This document shows, piece after piece, positions 27,336-35,460 of a stretch of DNA of 64,000 nucleotides. Made by a program: the position numbers and the translations under genes. The stretch's first letter is position 1; every line of letters starts with the position of its first letter. The DNA is from Gammaproteobacteria bacterium (GTDB taxonomy: Bacteria; Pseudomonadota; Gammaproteobacteria; Pseudomonadales; Azotimanducaceae), in the NCBI GenBank assembly GCA_021773565.1, contig JAJFJZ010000009.1:279346-343345 (forward strand), given 5' to 3'. Below the pieces are notes generated by a model. The model saw only the letters and a program-made list of their open reading frames with translations, ran no database searches and was not told the origin of the DNA.

Positions 27336-28208
27336 CTAGTCCGCAAGTTTTTCCAGTGCATTCCAATCCAGTTCGCCTGTTGCGCCGACTGGCTTTACTG
27401 GCTGGATACACACATGGCTTGCACCGGCTTCGAAATGTTCTGCAATACGTTCCCTGATTTTCTCAACAGAGCCCCAGGCAAAGGTTGTGTCGATAAACTT
27501 GTCCGAGCCGCCGTTGTCGATATCGGATTCGTTTAGCCCCATACGCAACCAATTGTTGCGGTAGTTTGGTAGCGCCATGTAGGTTTGTGCATTGGTACGG
27601 GCGGCCGTTCTGGCAACATTTGCATCTGTTTCAAGCACTACTTTCTGTTCGACACACAGCATGGCATCCGGTCCCAGAATCTGGCTTGCCATTTTGGTGT
27701 GTGCAGGTGAGGTAAAGTAGGGGTGAGCACCCTGGCATTTGTCACGCGCGAGCTCCAGCATGCGTGGTCCAAGTGCCGCAATCACTGTTTTTGGCGCTTC
27801 TGTGGGCGGTACCGCAACGTAGGGTGCGATTGCCATATTCTCCAGGTATTTTTTCATGGTGGTAACCGGCTTGCCATATTCCAGTTTGCGCAGGCCTTCC
27901 ACTACGGGTTTATGAGACACACCTAAACCGAGCAGAAAACGATTACCGGATTGTTCTGCCAGTGTTTTCTGGGCCTGCACAGTAACCCCGGGTTCTCTGT
28001 GATAGATGTTTGCGATGCCCGTGGCTATTACCAGGTTTTTGGTATTCGCCAGCAACCAGGATGCATGCACAAATGGGTGTCGTCCCACCACCTCCGGTAT
28101 CCACAGAGCACTGTAACCCAACGATTCTATTCGTTGTGCAGCTTCCGCAGCCTGGGATGCAGGCATCCCATCCAAAAAATACCATACGCCGAGTTTGCTT
28201 AGATTCAT
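27336..28208 (-). CDS. LLM-class flavin/F420-dependent oxidoreductase (TIGR03620-like)
   Basis: The luciferase-like TIM barrel begins MNLSKLGVWYFLDGMPASQAAEAAQRIESLGYSALWIPE as in TIGR03620-type proteins, with GNRFLLGLGVSHKP and VIAALGPRMLELARD following. Members are predicted to use F420, though FMN use is possible, and F420 is not universal in gammaproteobacteria. It is 21 bases after the GST gene and 88 before the P450, suggesting an operon. Confidence 0.82.
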   Translation of the reverse strand: MNLSKLGVWYFLDGMPASQAAEAAQRIESLGYSALWIPEVVGRHPFVHASWLLANTKNLVIATGIANIYHREPGVTVQAQKTLAEQSGNRFLLGLGVSHKPVVEGLRKLEYGKPVTTMKKYLENMAIAPYVAVPPTEAPKTVIAALGPRMLELARDKCQGAHPYFTSPAHTKMASQILGPDAMLCVEQKVVLETDANVARTAARTNAQTYMALPNYRNNWLRMGLNESDIDNGGSDKFIDTTFAWGSVEKIRERIAEHFEAGASHVCIQPVKPVGATGELDWNALEKLAD

Positions 28209-28229
28209 AAAATTTGCTCTGGTTATTGA

Positions 28230-28994
28230 TTAAGTACGCGGGCCCGCTGGTGCGTGCTTTGGCAGTTTTGGAAGATTGCCAATCATTCCGTCAGGGCGCG
28301 CCTTCGCCAGCATGCGTTGATATGCTGGCCGTGCACCGGCTTTTTTCTTCCAGGCGGCAACATTCGGGAACTGGGCTTCGTCCACAATGTTCAAACCCGT
28401 GGCTACATTCAAGGGAAACATCATCATGATGTCGGCGCTGGAAAATTCAGCACCCCCGAACCAGGGATGTTTTGCCAGATAATTCTCCGCGTATTGTACC
28501 GTGGCCTCAGAGTCGACAAAGCGTGAGCGCTCGGTCGGTGGGTCTATTCTCCATGCTCGATAATCCGAAAACAGGCGGGCTGCCAGACTGCCTTCGGCAA
28601 AATGCATCCACATCAGGTGATTTGCATAGTCCGCGGTATCAAGTGCGGGTTGGAGTTTGTCGGGCGCGTAGCGATTGAGGAGTACTTCGATGATTGCGCC
28701 GGATTCAACCAGAACCAGATTGCCAATAGTCACTGTTGGCGCCATCGGTACATCCGGATTAACAGCTCTGATGTTAGCCATGGAACCGGCCAGGTCACCG
28801 CGTTCAAAAACCAGCTTGTAAGGCGCGTTCAGCTCTTCCATCAACCACACGATACGCTCTGAGCGACGGCCCTCGAGATGGTAGATGGTGATTTCAGGCA
28901 TGGCGCTGGCTGCGGCTTTTGCCGCAACCTCAGACTGGGCTGCCGCATATCCACTGAGGAGTAAACATGTCGTAACAAGGAGCAAGCGAATCAT
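28230..28994 (-). CDS. Glutathione S-transferase family protein with a signal peptide
   Basis: The frame can be read from 29060, but ATG 28994 follows GGAAAA and gives a clean signal peptide (IRLLLVTTCLLLSGYAAAQS). The thioredoxin-like GST N-domain follows (ITIYHLEGRRSERIVWLMEELNAPYKLVFERGD, cis-Pro in PMAPTVTI, VESGAIIEVL). A helical C-domain ends in WFGGAEFSSADIMMMFPL. GSTs are normally cytosolic, so the export signal is unusual. First gene of the GST-LLM-P450-SDR operon and divergent from the wax ester synthase. Confidence 0.82.
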   Translation of the reverse strand: MIRLLLVTTCLLLSGYAAAQSEVAAKAAASAMPEITIYHLEGRRSERIVWLMEELNAPYKLVFERGDLAGSMANIRAVNPDVPMAPTVTIGNLVLVESGAIIEVLLNRYAPDKLQPALDTADYANHLMWMHFAEGSLAARLFSDYRAWRIDPPTERSRFVDSEATVQYAENYLAKHPWFGGAEFSSADIMMMFPLNVATGLNIVDEAQFPNVAAWKKKAGARPAYQRMLAKARPDGMIGNLPKLPKHAPAGPRT

Positions 28995-29179
28995 AGAAGT
29001 TTTCCAAATTGGTTTGGTTATTGTCGAATAACTGCAGTGTAGCAGAAGTATGTTTTGCATATTGCTATGGACAAGGGATGATTATTTGCGGAATTTGTGA
29101 CAGGGTAATAAGGCACAATACTGGTGAACGCACTGACTTAATTGAAATTCACTGAGTCTTTGTACAAAAGGGTTTTTCC

Positions 29180-30634
29180 ATGCGACTGACACAAACCGAT
29201 GCCTCATTCATTTATATGGAGTCTGCTAGTGGACCGATGCATATTTCGTCTGTCTATGTGCTGGATGGTGAGCTATCTTTCGAAAAATTTTTAACCCGGT
29301 TCGAAAAACGTATTCACCTTGTACCTGCCTATAGAAAAAAATTGGCGCAGGTGCCTTTTAGCCTTGCACACCCGGTTTGGGTTGATGATCCCGATTTTGA
29401 TCTGAAAAATCATGTCATCCATCACAAACTGCCACCGGGTACCAGTTTGGAGGCAGCCACGGACTTTGCCGTTGAACTCAATGAGCCCCTGATGGACAGG
29501 AATATTCCCTTGTGGCAAATGGTGCTGATAGAGGGGGTACCTGGAAAGACCCTGGTGCTGCAAATGACCCATCACGCCATGATTGATGGTGCTTCCGGTA
29601 TTGCCCTCACGATGGTGCTTTATGATCTTGATCCCAATGCCGGAGAACCAGTGCCGCCAAATGAGCCCTGGGAACCCGAGCCGACACCGGGATATCAACA
29701 GCTGATAAGTGATGCGGTGCAGGAAAATATCCGCAACCTTGCAACAGATAACCCTGTGCAGCTCATGCGTCGTGCAGTCACCAATAGACAAAAGCTTGCT
29801 AAAGCAACACAGGTATTAAGCCGCTTTATTACCCAACCAGCCATTACCGCGCCCTTTAATGCAGGCCTTGTTGGTCCGAAACGAAAAGTGCGCTGGATGA
29901 AAAAGCCCTTCGGCGAAATTCGTGAAATACGCAAGCATCTTGGCGGTACTATTAACGATATCGTATTGGTTGTCGTCTCGGAAGCTGTGGCTCGATATCT
30001 GAAGGTGCATGGGGAGAGCGTAGACGGAAAATTTATGCGCATTATGTGCCCCGTCAATGTACGAACCGAAAGTCAGGAGGGCGCACTGGGGAATCAGGTA
30101 TCCGCTATTTTTCCGAGCCTGCCAGCAACGCCGATGGATTGTATACAGCGATTGAACGTTGTAGTCGCCGAGATGGAACGTATAAAGCGCGATGAAGAAG
30201 CGCAGGCGCTCACAGTTCTGCAGGAGAGTATGCCCGCCGTTCCGCCAGTTGGAATGCTTGGCTCCCAGTTAATTGGCACATCTATGGACCCCACAGCCCT
30301 CCTCGCACGTTTTTCCTTACCCATAATTCCGAGTATCGGGGGTTTTCGAATGCCTAACGTGGGATTGAATTTCGTTTGTACCAATGTGCCCGGGATTCAG
30401 GTGCCGCAATACATGTGTGGCCATGAGGTAACTGATACGGTTGGGCTGTTAGTATTAAGTGGTAATGTAGGCTTTAGCATTACCATCCTCAGTTATAACA
30501 AACAGCTGTTCTTTAACTTTATTTGTGAGCCCCGCTTGCTGCCGGACGTAGAACTGATTGTAGAAGGGGCGGGCGACGTGTTTCAGGAGTTGCTGGATGC
30601 GGCGGCCGATAAAAATCTAAAACGGCAGGGTTAA
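29180..30634 (+). CDS. Wax ester synthase/diacylglycerol acyltransferase (WS/DGAT)
   Basis: It condenses acyl-CoA with fatty alcohols or diacylglycerol to make wax esters or triacylglycerol. The catalytic HHxxxDG motif is present (MTHHAMIDGASG, about residue 134), as are the N-terminal MRLTQTDASFIYMESASGPMH-type opening, PVNVRTESQEGALGNQVSA and a C-terminal GFSITILSYN. Length 484 is typical. Its position, divergent from a CYP153-like operon, suggests storage of oxidised hydrocarbons or fatty acids. Confidence 0.93.
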   Translation: MRLTQTDASFIYMESASGPMHISSVYVLDGELSFEKFLTRFEKRIHLVPAYRKKLAQVPFSLAHPVWVDDPDFDLKNHVIHHKLPPGTSLEAATDFAVELNEPLMDRNIPLWQMVLIEGVPGKTLVLQMTHHAMIDGASGIALTMVLYDLDPNAGEPVPPNEPWEPEPTPGYQQLISDAVQENIRNLATDNPVQLMRRAVTNRQKLAKATQVLSRFITQPAITAPFNAGLVGPKRKVRWMKKPFGEIREIRKHLGGTINDIVLVVVSEAVARYLKVHGESVDGKFMRIMCPVNVRTESQEGALGNQVSAIFPSLPATPMDCIQRLNVVVAEMERIKRDEEAQALTVLQESMPAVPPVGMLGSQLIGTSMDPTALLARFSLPIIPSIGGFRMPNVGLNFVCTNVPGIQVPQYMCGHEVTDTVGLLVLSGNVGFSITILSYNKQLFFNFICEPRLLPDVELIVEGAGDVFQELLDAAADKNLKRQG

Positions 30635-30659
30635 TACTACCCTCAATACAGGAGAGATA

Positions 30660-31244
30660 ATGTCTGAATCAAGTACCGACTACCCGAAGTCGATTACCCT
30701 GGCTGATGGAGCGAAAGTCGAGATTCGCACCATGACGAAAGATGATCGCAACGCAGTGCTGGCCTTTGCCAGGAGATTAACAGAAGAGGATATGCTTTTT
30801 CTCAGGGTAGATATCACTCGGCCTGAAGTTGTTGATGACTGGATGAACAATCTGCAATCTGGACACTCGACCTCGCTTGCAGCGTACGATGAAGAAGGAT
30901 TGATAGGGTATGCCACAGTGCATAAAAACCCTGCGCCCTGGACCAGGGGAGTAGGTGAGCTTCGCGTAAATGTAAACCAGGCCTATCGGACACGCGGGCT
31001 GGGCAAAAACCTTACTTCAGAAATTTTTAGCGTTGCCAGAGCGCTGGGGCTTCGAAAACTAATGGCGAATATGACGGCGGACCAACCTGGAGCGCAAGCA
31101 GCTTTTAGACGATTGGGTTTTGTCCCGGAGGCGGTATTGTCGGACTATGTCGAGGATCGAAACGGCATGGCGAGAGATCTTGTGATTATGTCCTTTGATA
31201 TCGACGGCCATTCTGACCAGGTGGCAGATACAGTTCGCATCTGA
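30660..31244 (+). CDS. GNAT-family N-acetyltransferase
   Basis: The 194-residue protein has a complete GNAT fold: motif A appears as GELRVNVNQAYRTRGLGKNLTSEIFSVARALGLRKLMANM, followed by GAQAAFRRLGFVPEAVL. It has GGAG before the ATG and lies 25 bases after the WS/DGAT gene, so cotranscription is plausible. The acyl acceptor is unknown. Confidence 0.82.
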   Translation: MSESSTDYPKSITLADGAKVEIRTMTKDDRNAVLAFARRLTEEDMLFLRVDITRPEVVDDWMNNLQSGHSTSLAAYDEEGLIGYATVHKNPAPWTRGVGELRVNVNQAYRTRGLGKNLTSEIFSVARALGLRKLMANMTADQPGAQAAFRRLGFVPEAVLSDYVEDRNGMARDLVIMSFDIDGHSDQVADTVRI

Positions 31245-31261
31245 AACCCTATACTGGTCGC

Positions 31262-31828
31262 ATGATTGAACTTAGCGTAATTTTTGCCATAACCGCAGGA
31301 ATGGTAGTCTGGATCTACAACAAACTTGTCAAAGCGCGCAACCAGGTACGTGCTGCCTGGAGTGATATAGATGTGCAACTCAAGCGCCGTCACGATTTAA
31401 TTCCGCAGCTTGTAGCCACAGTCAAAACCTACGCCGCTTATGAAAAAGCCACCCTGCTTGCCGTAAGCGAATTGCGCAGTCAGAACGAGGCGGCTGAAAG
31501 TTTGCCCCAGGCTTCCGGATTGCCGGCGAAGGCGGCACTCGAGGATGCCATGCAGGCTGGATTACACAGGCTGATAGTTCTGGTTGAAGATTATCCGGAT
31601 TTAAAGGCCGATGCGAATTTTCGCAAGTTGCAGGTGGATCTCACGGAAACTGAAGATAACATTCAATATTCCAGACGATTTTATAATGGCGCTGTACGAA
31701 TTCTTAACACCCGCATTGAATCCTTCCCAAATCTGTTAATTGCCAAACCCTTTGGCTTTGTTCCCGCTGAATTCTTCGAAGTTGAAAATGACAGTGCGCG
31801 AAGTGCGCCAAAAGTGGAATTATCCTAG
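31262..31828 (+). CDS. LemA family protein
   Basis: One N-terminal membrane helix (about residues 2-19) is followed by the LemA core: KLVKARNQVRAAWSDIDVQLKRRHDLIPQLVATVKTYAAYEK and NIQYSRRFYNGAVRILNTRIESFPNLLIAKPFGF. LemA proteins form helical bundles at the membrane and commonly pair with DUF2207 or TPM-type proteins, as here. Its TAG abuts the ATG of the next gene with no gap. Confidence 0.93.
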   Translation: MIELSVIFAITAGMVVWIYNKLVKARNQVRAAWSDIDVQLKRRHDLIPQLVATVKTYAAYEKATLLAVSELRSQNEAAESLPQASGLPAKAALEDAMQAGLHRLIVLVEDYPDLKADANFRKLQVDLTETEDNIQYSRRFYNGAVRILNTRIESFPNLLIAKPFGFVPAEFFEVENDSARSAPKVELS

Positions 31829-33532
31829 ATGGGCAGATACTCATATGCGAGACCGCTAATTGCCTTGTTGTTACTGGTTGGGGCTTCAACGGGCGATGCC
31901 CAGGAACGCATTCTCTCCTACCACAGTGAAATAAACATCGCGCAGGACGCGACAATGACTGTGGTGGAAACGATTCGGGTTAAGGCCGAGGGCGAGAACA
32001 TACGCAGGGGAATTTATCGGGACATACCCACCACTTATGAAGACGCTCTGGGTAATAGTTATGTTGTTGATCTGCAAATACTGGGTGTCAGTCGGGATGG
32101 TGTACCGGAGCCCTGGCACACAAACGATGTCACGCATGGCGTGCGTGTGTATGCAGGATCCAGTGAAACCCTGCTAAATCCCGGGGAGTATGCCTACACA
32201 TTTCGTTACAAAACCAATCGCATGATCGGTTATTTCGATACTCATGACGAGCTTTACTGGAATGTCACCAGCACCCGATGGAATTTTCCAATAGAGGAGG
32301 CCAGCGCCAAAGTTTCGCTGCCAGGCTCGGTGAGTGCAGCACAGATTAAGATGGAAGGGTATACCGGCCGTTATGGTGAAAACGGCCAGAACTATACCAC
32401 TCAGATTGTCGACGGTGGTGCCGCTATAATTACTACGCGTTATCTTAACGCTCTGGAAGGGTTGACGCTGGTAATGAGCTGGCCTAAAGGAATCGTAAGG
32501 GAACCAGATAGCGCAGAGCGCCTGGGATATTTGCTCGGAGATAATCTCGGGCTGCTTTTGTCATTGCTGGCATTGGGGGCAACGATGGTTTACCTGTATC
32601 TGATGTGGTCAAAATTTGGCCGTGATCCTGCAGAAGGTGTCATCTTCCCCCACTATGAACCACCCAAGGGCTACTCACCGGCATTGGCGCGTTGCATCAC
32701 CAGGATGGGTTATGACGATAAGGCCTTAACCGCTGCGGTAGTTAACCTGGCAGTTAAGGGGTATTTGTCTATCCTCAGCGAGGACAAGGAGTATACGTTA
32801 ACGCAGCAGAAGTCTGATGAGAAATTGGCACCCGGGGAAGCAGTGTTATTGAAAACACTGTTTGGTGAGGGACCAGTTTTGCTGTTGGACAATAAAAATC
32901 ACAAAGTGATTGGCGCTGCAAGAGCGGCACATGCAAAAGCCTTGAAACGTGATTATTTGAACGTCTATTTTTCCAGAAACTCGGGATTGTTGTTACCCTC
33001 TTTCGTCGGCTCGGCTGTGCTGCTTATTCTGATCATCGCAGTTGATGCATTCGTGCCCCTGGTGATTGCGGCGTTTGGAATTATTTTATTGCTGCATATC
33101 CTGTTCGCATATTTGTTGAAGGCACCTTCTACGAAGGGTCGTTTATTAATGGACAAGTTGGAAGGCTTCAAACTGTATCTTGAGGTGGCAGAGAAAGACG
33201 ATATGAACCTGCGCAACCCGCCGGATATGAATGCAGATCTTTTCGAGCGCTTCCTGCCATTTGCCATTGCTCTGGGTGTGGAGCAGGACTGGGCTGAACA
33301 GTTCACAAGGGTGTTTGCCACGCTTCTGGCCAGGGATGGTGTGGAATACCGGCCACACTGGTATCACGGGCATTTTAACTATCTGCATATGGGCAGCTTT
33401 GCCAGCAGCGTGAGCAGCAACTTTTCAACCAATATTGCCTCAGCAGCCAGTCCCCCCGGATCAACCTCAGGTGCAGGTGGAGGGGGATTTTCCGGAGGTG
33501 GTGGCGGTGGTGGCGGTGGGGGTGGCTGGTAG
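31829..33532 (+). CDS. DUF2207 membrane protein with glycine-rich tail
   Basis: The 567-residue protein has a signal peptide, a DUF2207 extracytoplasmic domain (ILSYHSEINIAQDATMTVVETIRVKAEGENIRRGIYRDIPT), a membrane helix near residue 240, a cytosolic region, and two close helices near 390-430. It ends in a Gly-rich tail with ten consecutive glycines before Trp. LemA-DUF2207 pairs are widespread but of unknown function, possibly in envelope stress or membrane proteostasis. Translation is coupled to lemA. Confidence 0.88.
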   Translation: MGRYSYARPLIALLLLVGASTGDAQERILSYHSEINIAQDATMTVVETIRVKAEGENIRRGIYRDIPTTYEDALGNSYVVDLQILGVSRDGVPEPWHTNDVTHGVRVYAGSSETLLNPGEYAYTFRYKTNRMIGYFDTHDELYWNVTSTRWNFPIEEASAKVSLPGSVSAAQIKMEGYTGRYGENGQNYTTQIVDGGAAIITTRYLNALEGLTLVMSWPKGIVREPDSAERLGYLLGDNLGLLLSLLALGATMVYLYLMWSKFGRDPAEGVIFPHYEPPKGYSPALARCITRMGYDDKALTAAVVNLAVKGYLSILSEDKEYTLTQQKSDEKLAPGEAVLLKTLFGEGPVLLLDNKNHKVIGAARAAHAKALKRDYLNVYFSRNSGLLLPSFVGSAVLLILIIAVDAFVPLVIAAFGIILLLHILFAYLLKAPSTKGRLLMDKLEGFKLYLEVAEKDDMNLRNPPDMNADLFERFLPFAIALGVEQDWAEQFTRVFATLLARDGVEYRPHWYHGHFNYLHMGSFASSVSSNFSTNIASAASPPGSTSGAGGGGFSGGGGGGGGGGGW

Positions 33533-33552
33533 GCAACGCTTGGCTCACATTG

Positions 33553-33951
33553 TCACTTGTATGTGATGGTAAACTCCGGACCGGTAAACCGCTCGCTGCT
33601 AAAGCTACTGGTGACCTCCTTGTCAAAGTGTGAACTGTCAGAACCTTTATTCGCATCGTAATGGGCGGTAGCCTCTCCGAATCCAGTCACCGTGAAGTGC
33701 GCGACTGTACCTGCAAGCGAATAGCTGCCAACAAATGTGGTAGTGTCCCAGTCATATTTGTCTTCGTCTTTCCAGCTTATTTTTCCGTCCCGGGTGAGCG
33801 TCATGCAGGTATACTCCCAGTCGGTATTCTTTAGCCAGGTGATCTCTGTATGCTTGCCAAACAGCGCCTCGGCTAACTGCACATTGCCAATCGTATGGGT
33901 GAACGGCTGCAAAGCAGAATTTTGCTTATCCGGATTCTTTTCATCTGACAT
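33553..33951 (-). CDS. Hypothetical cytosolic protein
   Basis: The frame extends to 34083, but the ATG at 33951 is preceded by AGGAG and yields a 132-residue protein beginning MSDEKNPDKQNSALQPF. Alternating beta-type segments (HTEITWLKNTDWEYTCMTLT, GTVAHFTVTGFGEATAHYD) suggest a small beta-rich fold. I do not recognise the family. It converges on the DUF2207 gene. Confidence 0.6.
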   Translation of the reverse strand: MSDEKNPDKQNSALQPFTHTIGNVQLAEALFGKHTEITWLKNTDWEYTCMTLTRDGKISWKDEDKYDWDTTTFVGSYSLAGTVAHFTVTGFGEATAHYDANKGSDSSHFDKEVTSSFSSERFTGPEFTITYK

Positions 33952-34133
33952 ACTCAACTCCTGTTTTCGAAGCGGTGAAGTGGTGTTGGCTAATATGTGG
34001 TTGGTTTCCCCACCAGATTTTAACATACGTGATAGAAAATCTTTGAAAACTGGCCCTTTTCCGCTGGCACGATACTTGCTCATTTTGTAGGAACTAGAAG
34101 TAATTATGAGAAACGAACATAGAGGACGTCATA

Positions 34134-34700
34134 GTGGTTAGATGGTTAAAGTACATTGGAATTTTTCTCAGCGCTCTTGTGGTTGTTGCGATAACCGCTG
34201 TGATGATTACCCAACGTGTTTCGGACGGGCCGATTGAATTTCTGCAGGGGGGATCATTCAAGAGCGGCGAATTCATTGAAGAACCTGTTGACGACTGGTC
34301 GTTTGGCCTTGATAAAAACTCGGAGTTTGAGTTGGTGGGTGCTGGAACATCCCGAACCGCGGGCTACATCATGCATAAAGGTGTCGCCTACATGACTTGC
34401 GATCTGGGGTTTATGTGGAATCGCCTTGAATCAGGCACCACCAGGAATCTGCTACATCTGATCTATATTTTTAAGCGCTGGCATACGGATGCCGTAGAAG
34501 ACGGCAGGGCACTGATACGAATAGATGGAAAAATCTACAAGACACAATTCGTTAAGGAGGAAGATCCGGAAATCATCGCAGCGCTTAAAACTGAGCTTGA
34601 GGTGCTGGCTCGCGAGTACTTCGCACCACAGGAACTTGGGCCTGCTCCGGCAAAAGCGCCGAACGATGTCTGGTTTTTCAGAATGGATACTCGAACCTGA
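34134..34700 (+). CDS. Hypothetical single-pass membrane protein
   Basis: A GTG start (34134) gives a membrane anchor at about residues 5-27 followed by a soluble periplasmic domain rich in charged residues, such as FIEEPVDDWSFGLDKNSEFELV and DALIRIDGKIYKTQFVKEED-like stretches. The phrasing (YIMHKGVAYMTCDLGFMW) suggests a conserved domain of marine proteobacteria, but I cannot name it. It is a stand-alone gene. Confidence 0.62.
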   Translation: MVRWLKYIGIFLSALVVVAITAVMITQRVSDGPIEFLQGGSFKSGEFIEEPVDDWSFGLDKNSEFELVGAGTSRTAGYIMHKGVAYMTCDLGFMWNRLESGTTRNLLHLIYIFKRWHTDAVEDGRALIRIDGKIYKTQFVKEEDPEIIAALKTELEVLAREYFAPQELGPAPAKAPNDVWFFRMDTRT

Positions 34701-34751
34701 CTTTTAATGTGGTGGATTACCCCTGGAAGAGCGATCTGAAGCGGCGCAGGA

Positions 34752-34823
34752 TCATATCCCTATTCTTCTGAAGGTGACGCGCGTAGCGGTATTCCCATTC
34801 GCGCCGATAACCAATACCTTCAT
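34752..34823 (-). pseudogene. N-terminal stub of a Rossmann-fold NAD(P)-binding protein
   Basis: An ATG at 34823 opens MKVLVIGANGNTATRV, the exact start of an atypical SDR/NmrA-like protein, then runs out of homology and stops at 34752 after 23 codons. It is probably the remnant of a deleted gene. Confidence 0.5.
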
Positions 34824-34944
34824 GTTCACTGCAGTTCGAAAAAGTGGACGACTGAACAGTAAGCATTAGAGTTCTGTTGGAATCAAGAGATTAGGGAATC
34901 CTTGATTGAGGTCCATTTTCGTCAATTGGCTTTGTGTGCACCAT

Positions 34945-35011
34945 ATCGACACGCGACGGTAATATGTCGATTAAATTGGAATATATCGACATATTGGGTT
35001 TACATGTCGAT
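34945..35011. promoter_or_regulatory. Two identical-geometry dyads, probable regulator binding sites
   Basis: ATCGACAY-N11-ATGTCGAT occurs at 34945-34971 and 34985-35011, 40 bases apart. A further half-site GATCGAC lies at 35014. Reading the inner halves together also gives a perfect 11-base inverted repeat (34961-34971 with 34985-34995). The arrangement suggests two dimers of a helix-turn-helix regulator; the regulator is not identified. The region is otherwise A/T-rich and noncoding. Confidence 0.55.
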
Positions 35012-35024
35012 CAGATCGACTTAA

Positions 35025-35414
35025 CGCAAAGTAGAAAAGGACGAGCATGACATTTTCGACAGTGGCAGTGTCGTATACACACTTGCATCACGTCGGGCAT
35101 TTTTGAATCTGGACAAGGACCGACTTACAGGACTTAAGCCTCTGACGGAGGAAATGGCCATCGAGTTTGCAAGATCTGCCCGAGCGGGTTTGGATACCAC
35201 CTGGGCCATAGCTGAACTTGGAGCGACGGGCCCGGCCGGGTCGCGTTACGGGCACGATGCGGGTACAAGTGTCATAGGCATTGTTGGACCAGTAATCGTC
35301 TCAACAACCATCACGACGGGTACGAATGATCGAGCCAAAAACATGCTGGCCTTCGCTGAAGGCGCGTTAATGCTATTTGAAACAGCCCTGAGGGGTTCTA
35401 ATAAACAGCCTTGA
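35025..35414 (+). pseudogene. CinA C-terminal domain, N-terminally truncated
   Basis: The frame is open from 35025 (after a TAA) and reads DIFDSGSVVYTLASRRAF, then LNLDKDRLTGLKPLTEEMAIEFARSARAG, TWAIAELGATGPAGSRYG and a C-terminal AFAEGALMLFETAL. This is the CinA/nicotinamide-nucleotide amidase domain, but the first 35 or so residues with the catalytic AES-TGG loop are missing. The only in-frame start before the core is TTG 35103. Upstream sequence is the dyad region, so the 5' end was replaced or deleted. It is probably nonfunctional. Confidence 0.68.
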
Positions 35415-35443
35415 GCGAGTAAACAGCCCTGAGCGGCTCTAAT
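35381..35443. repeat. Short imperfect tandem duplication at the end of the cinA remnant
   Basis: AACAGCCCTGAGGGGTTCTA (35381) recurs as AACAGCCCTGAGCGGCTCTA (35422), with a shorter partial copy at 35403. The period is near 20 bases, consistent with slippage or local duplication between cinA and the CoA transferase gene. Confidence 0.6.
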
Positions 35444-35460
35444 TGAAGGTACTAGTGAAT

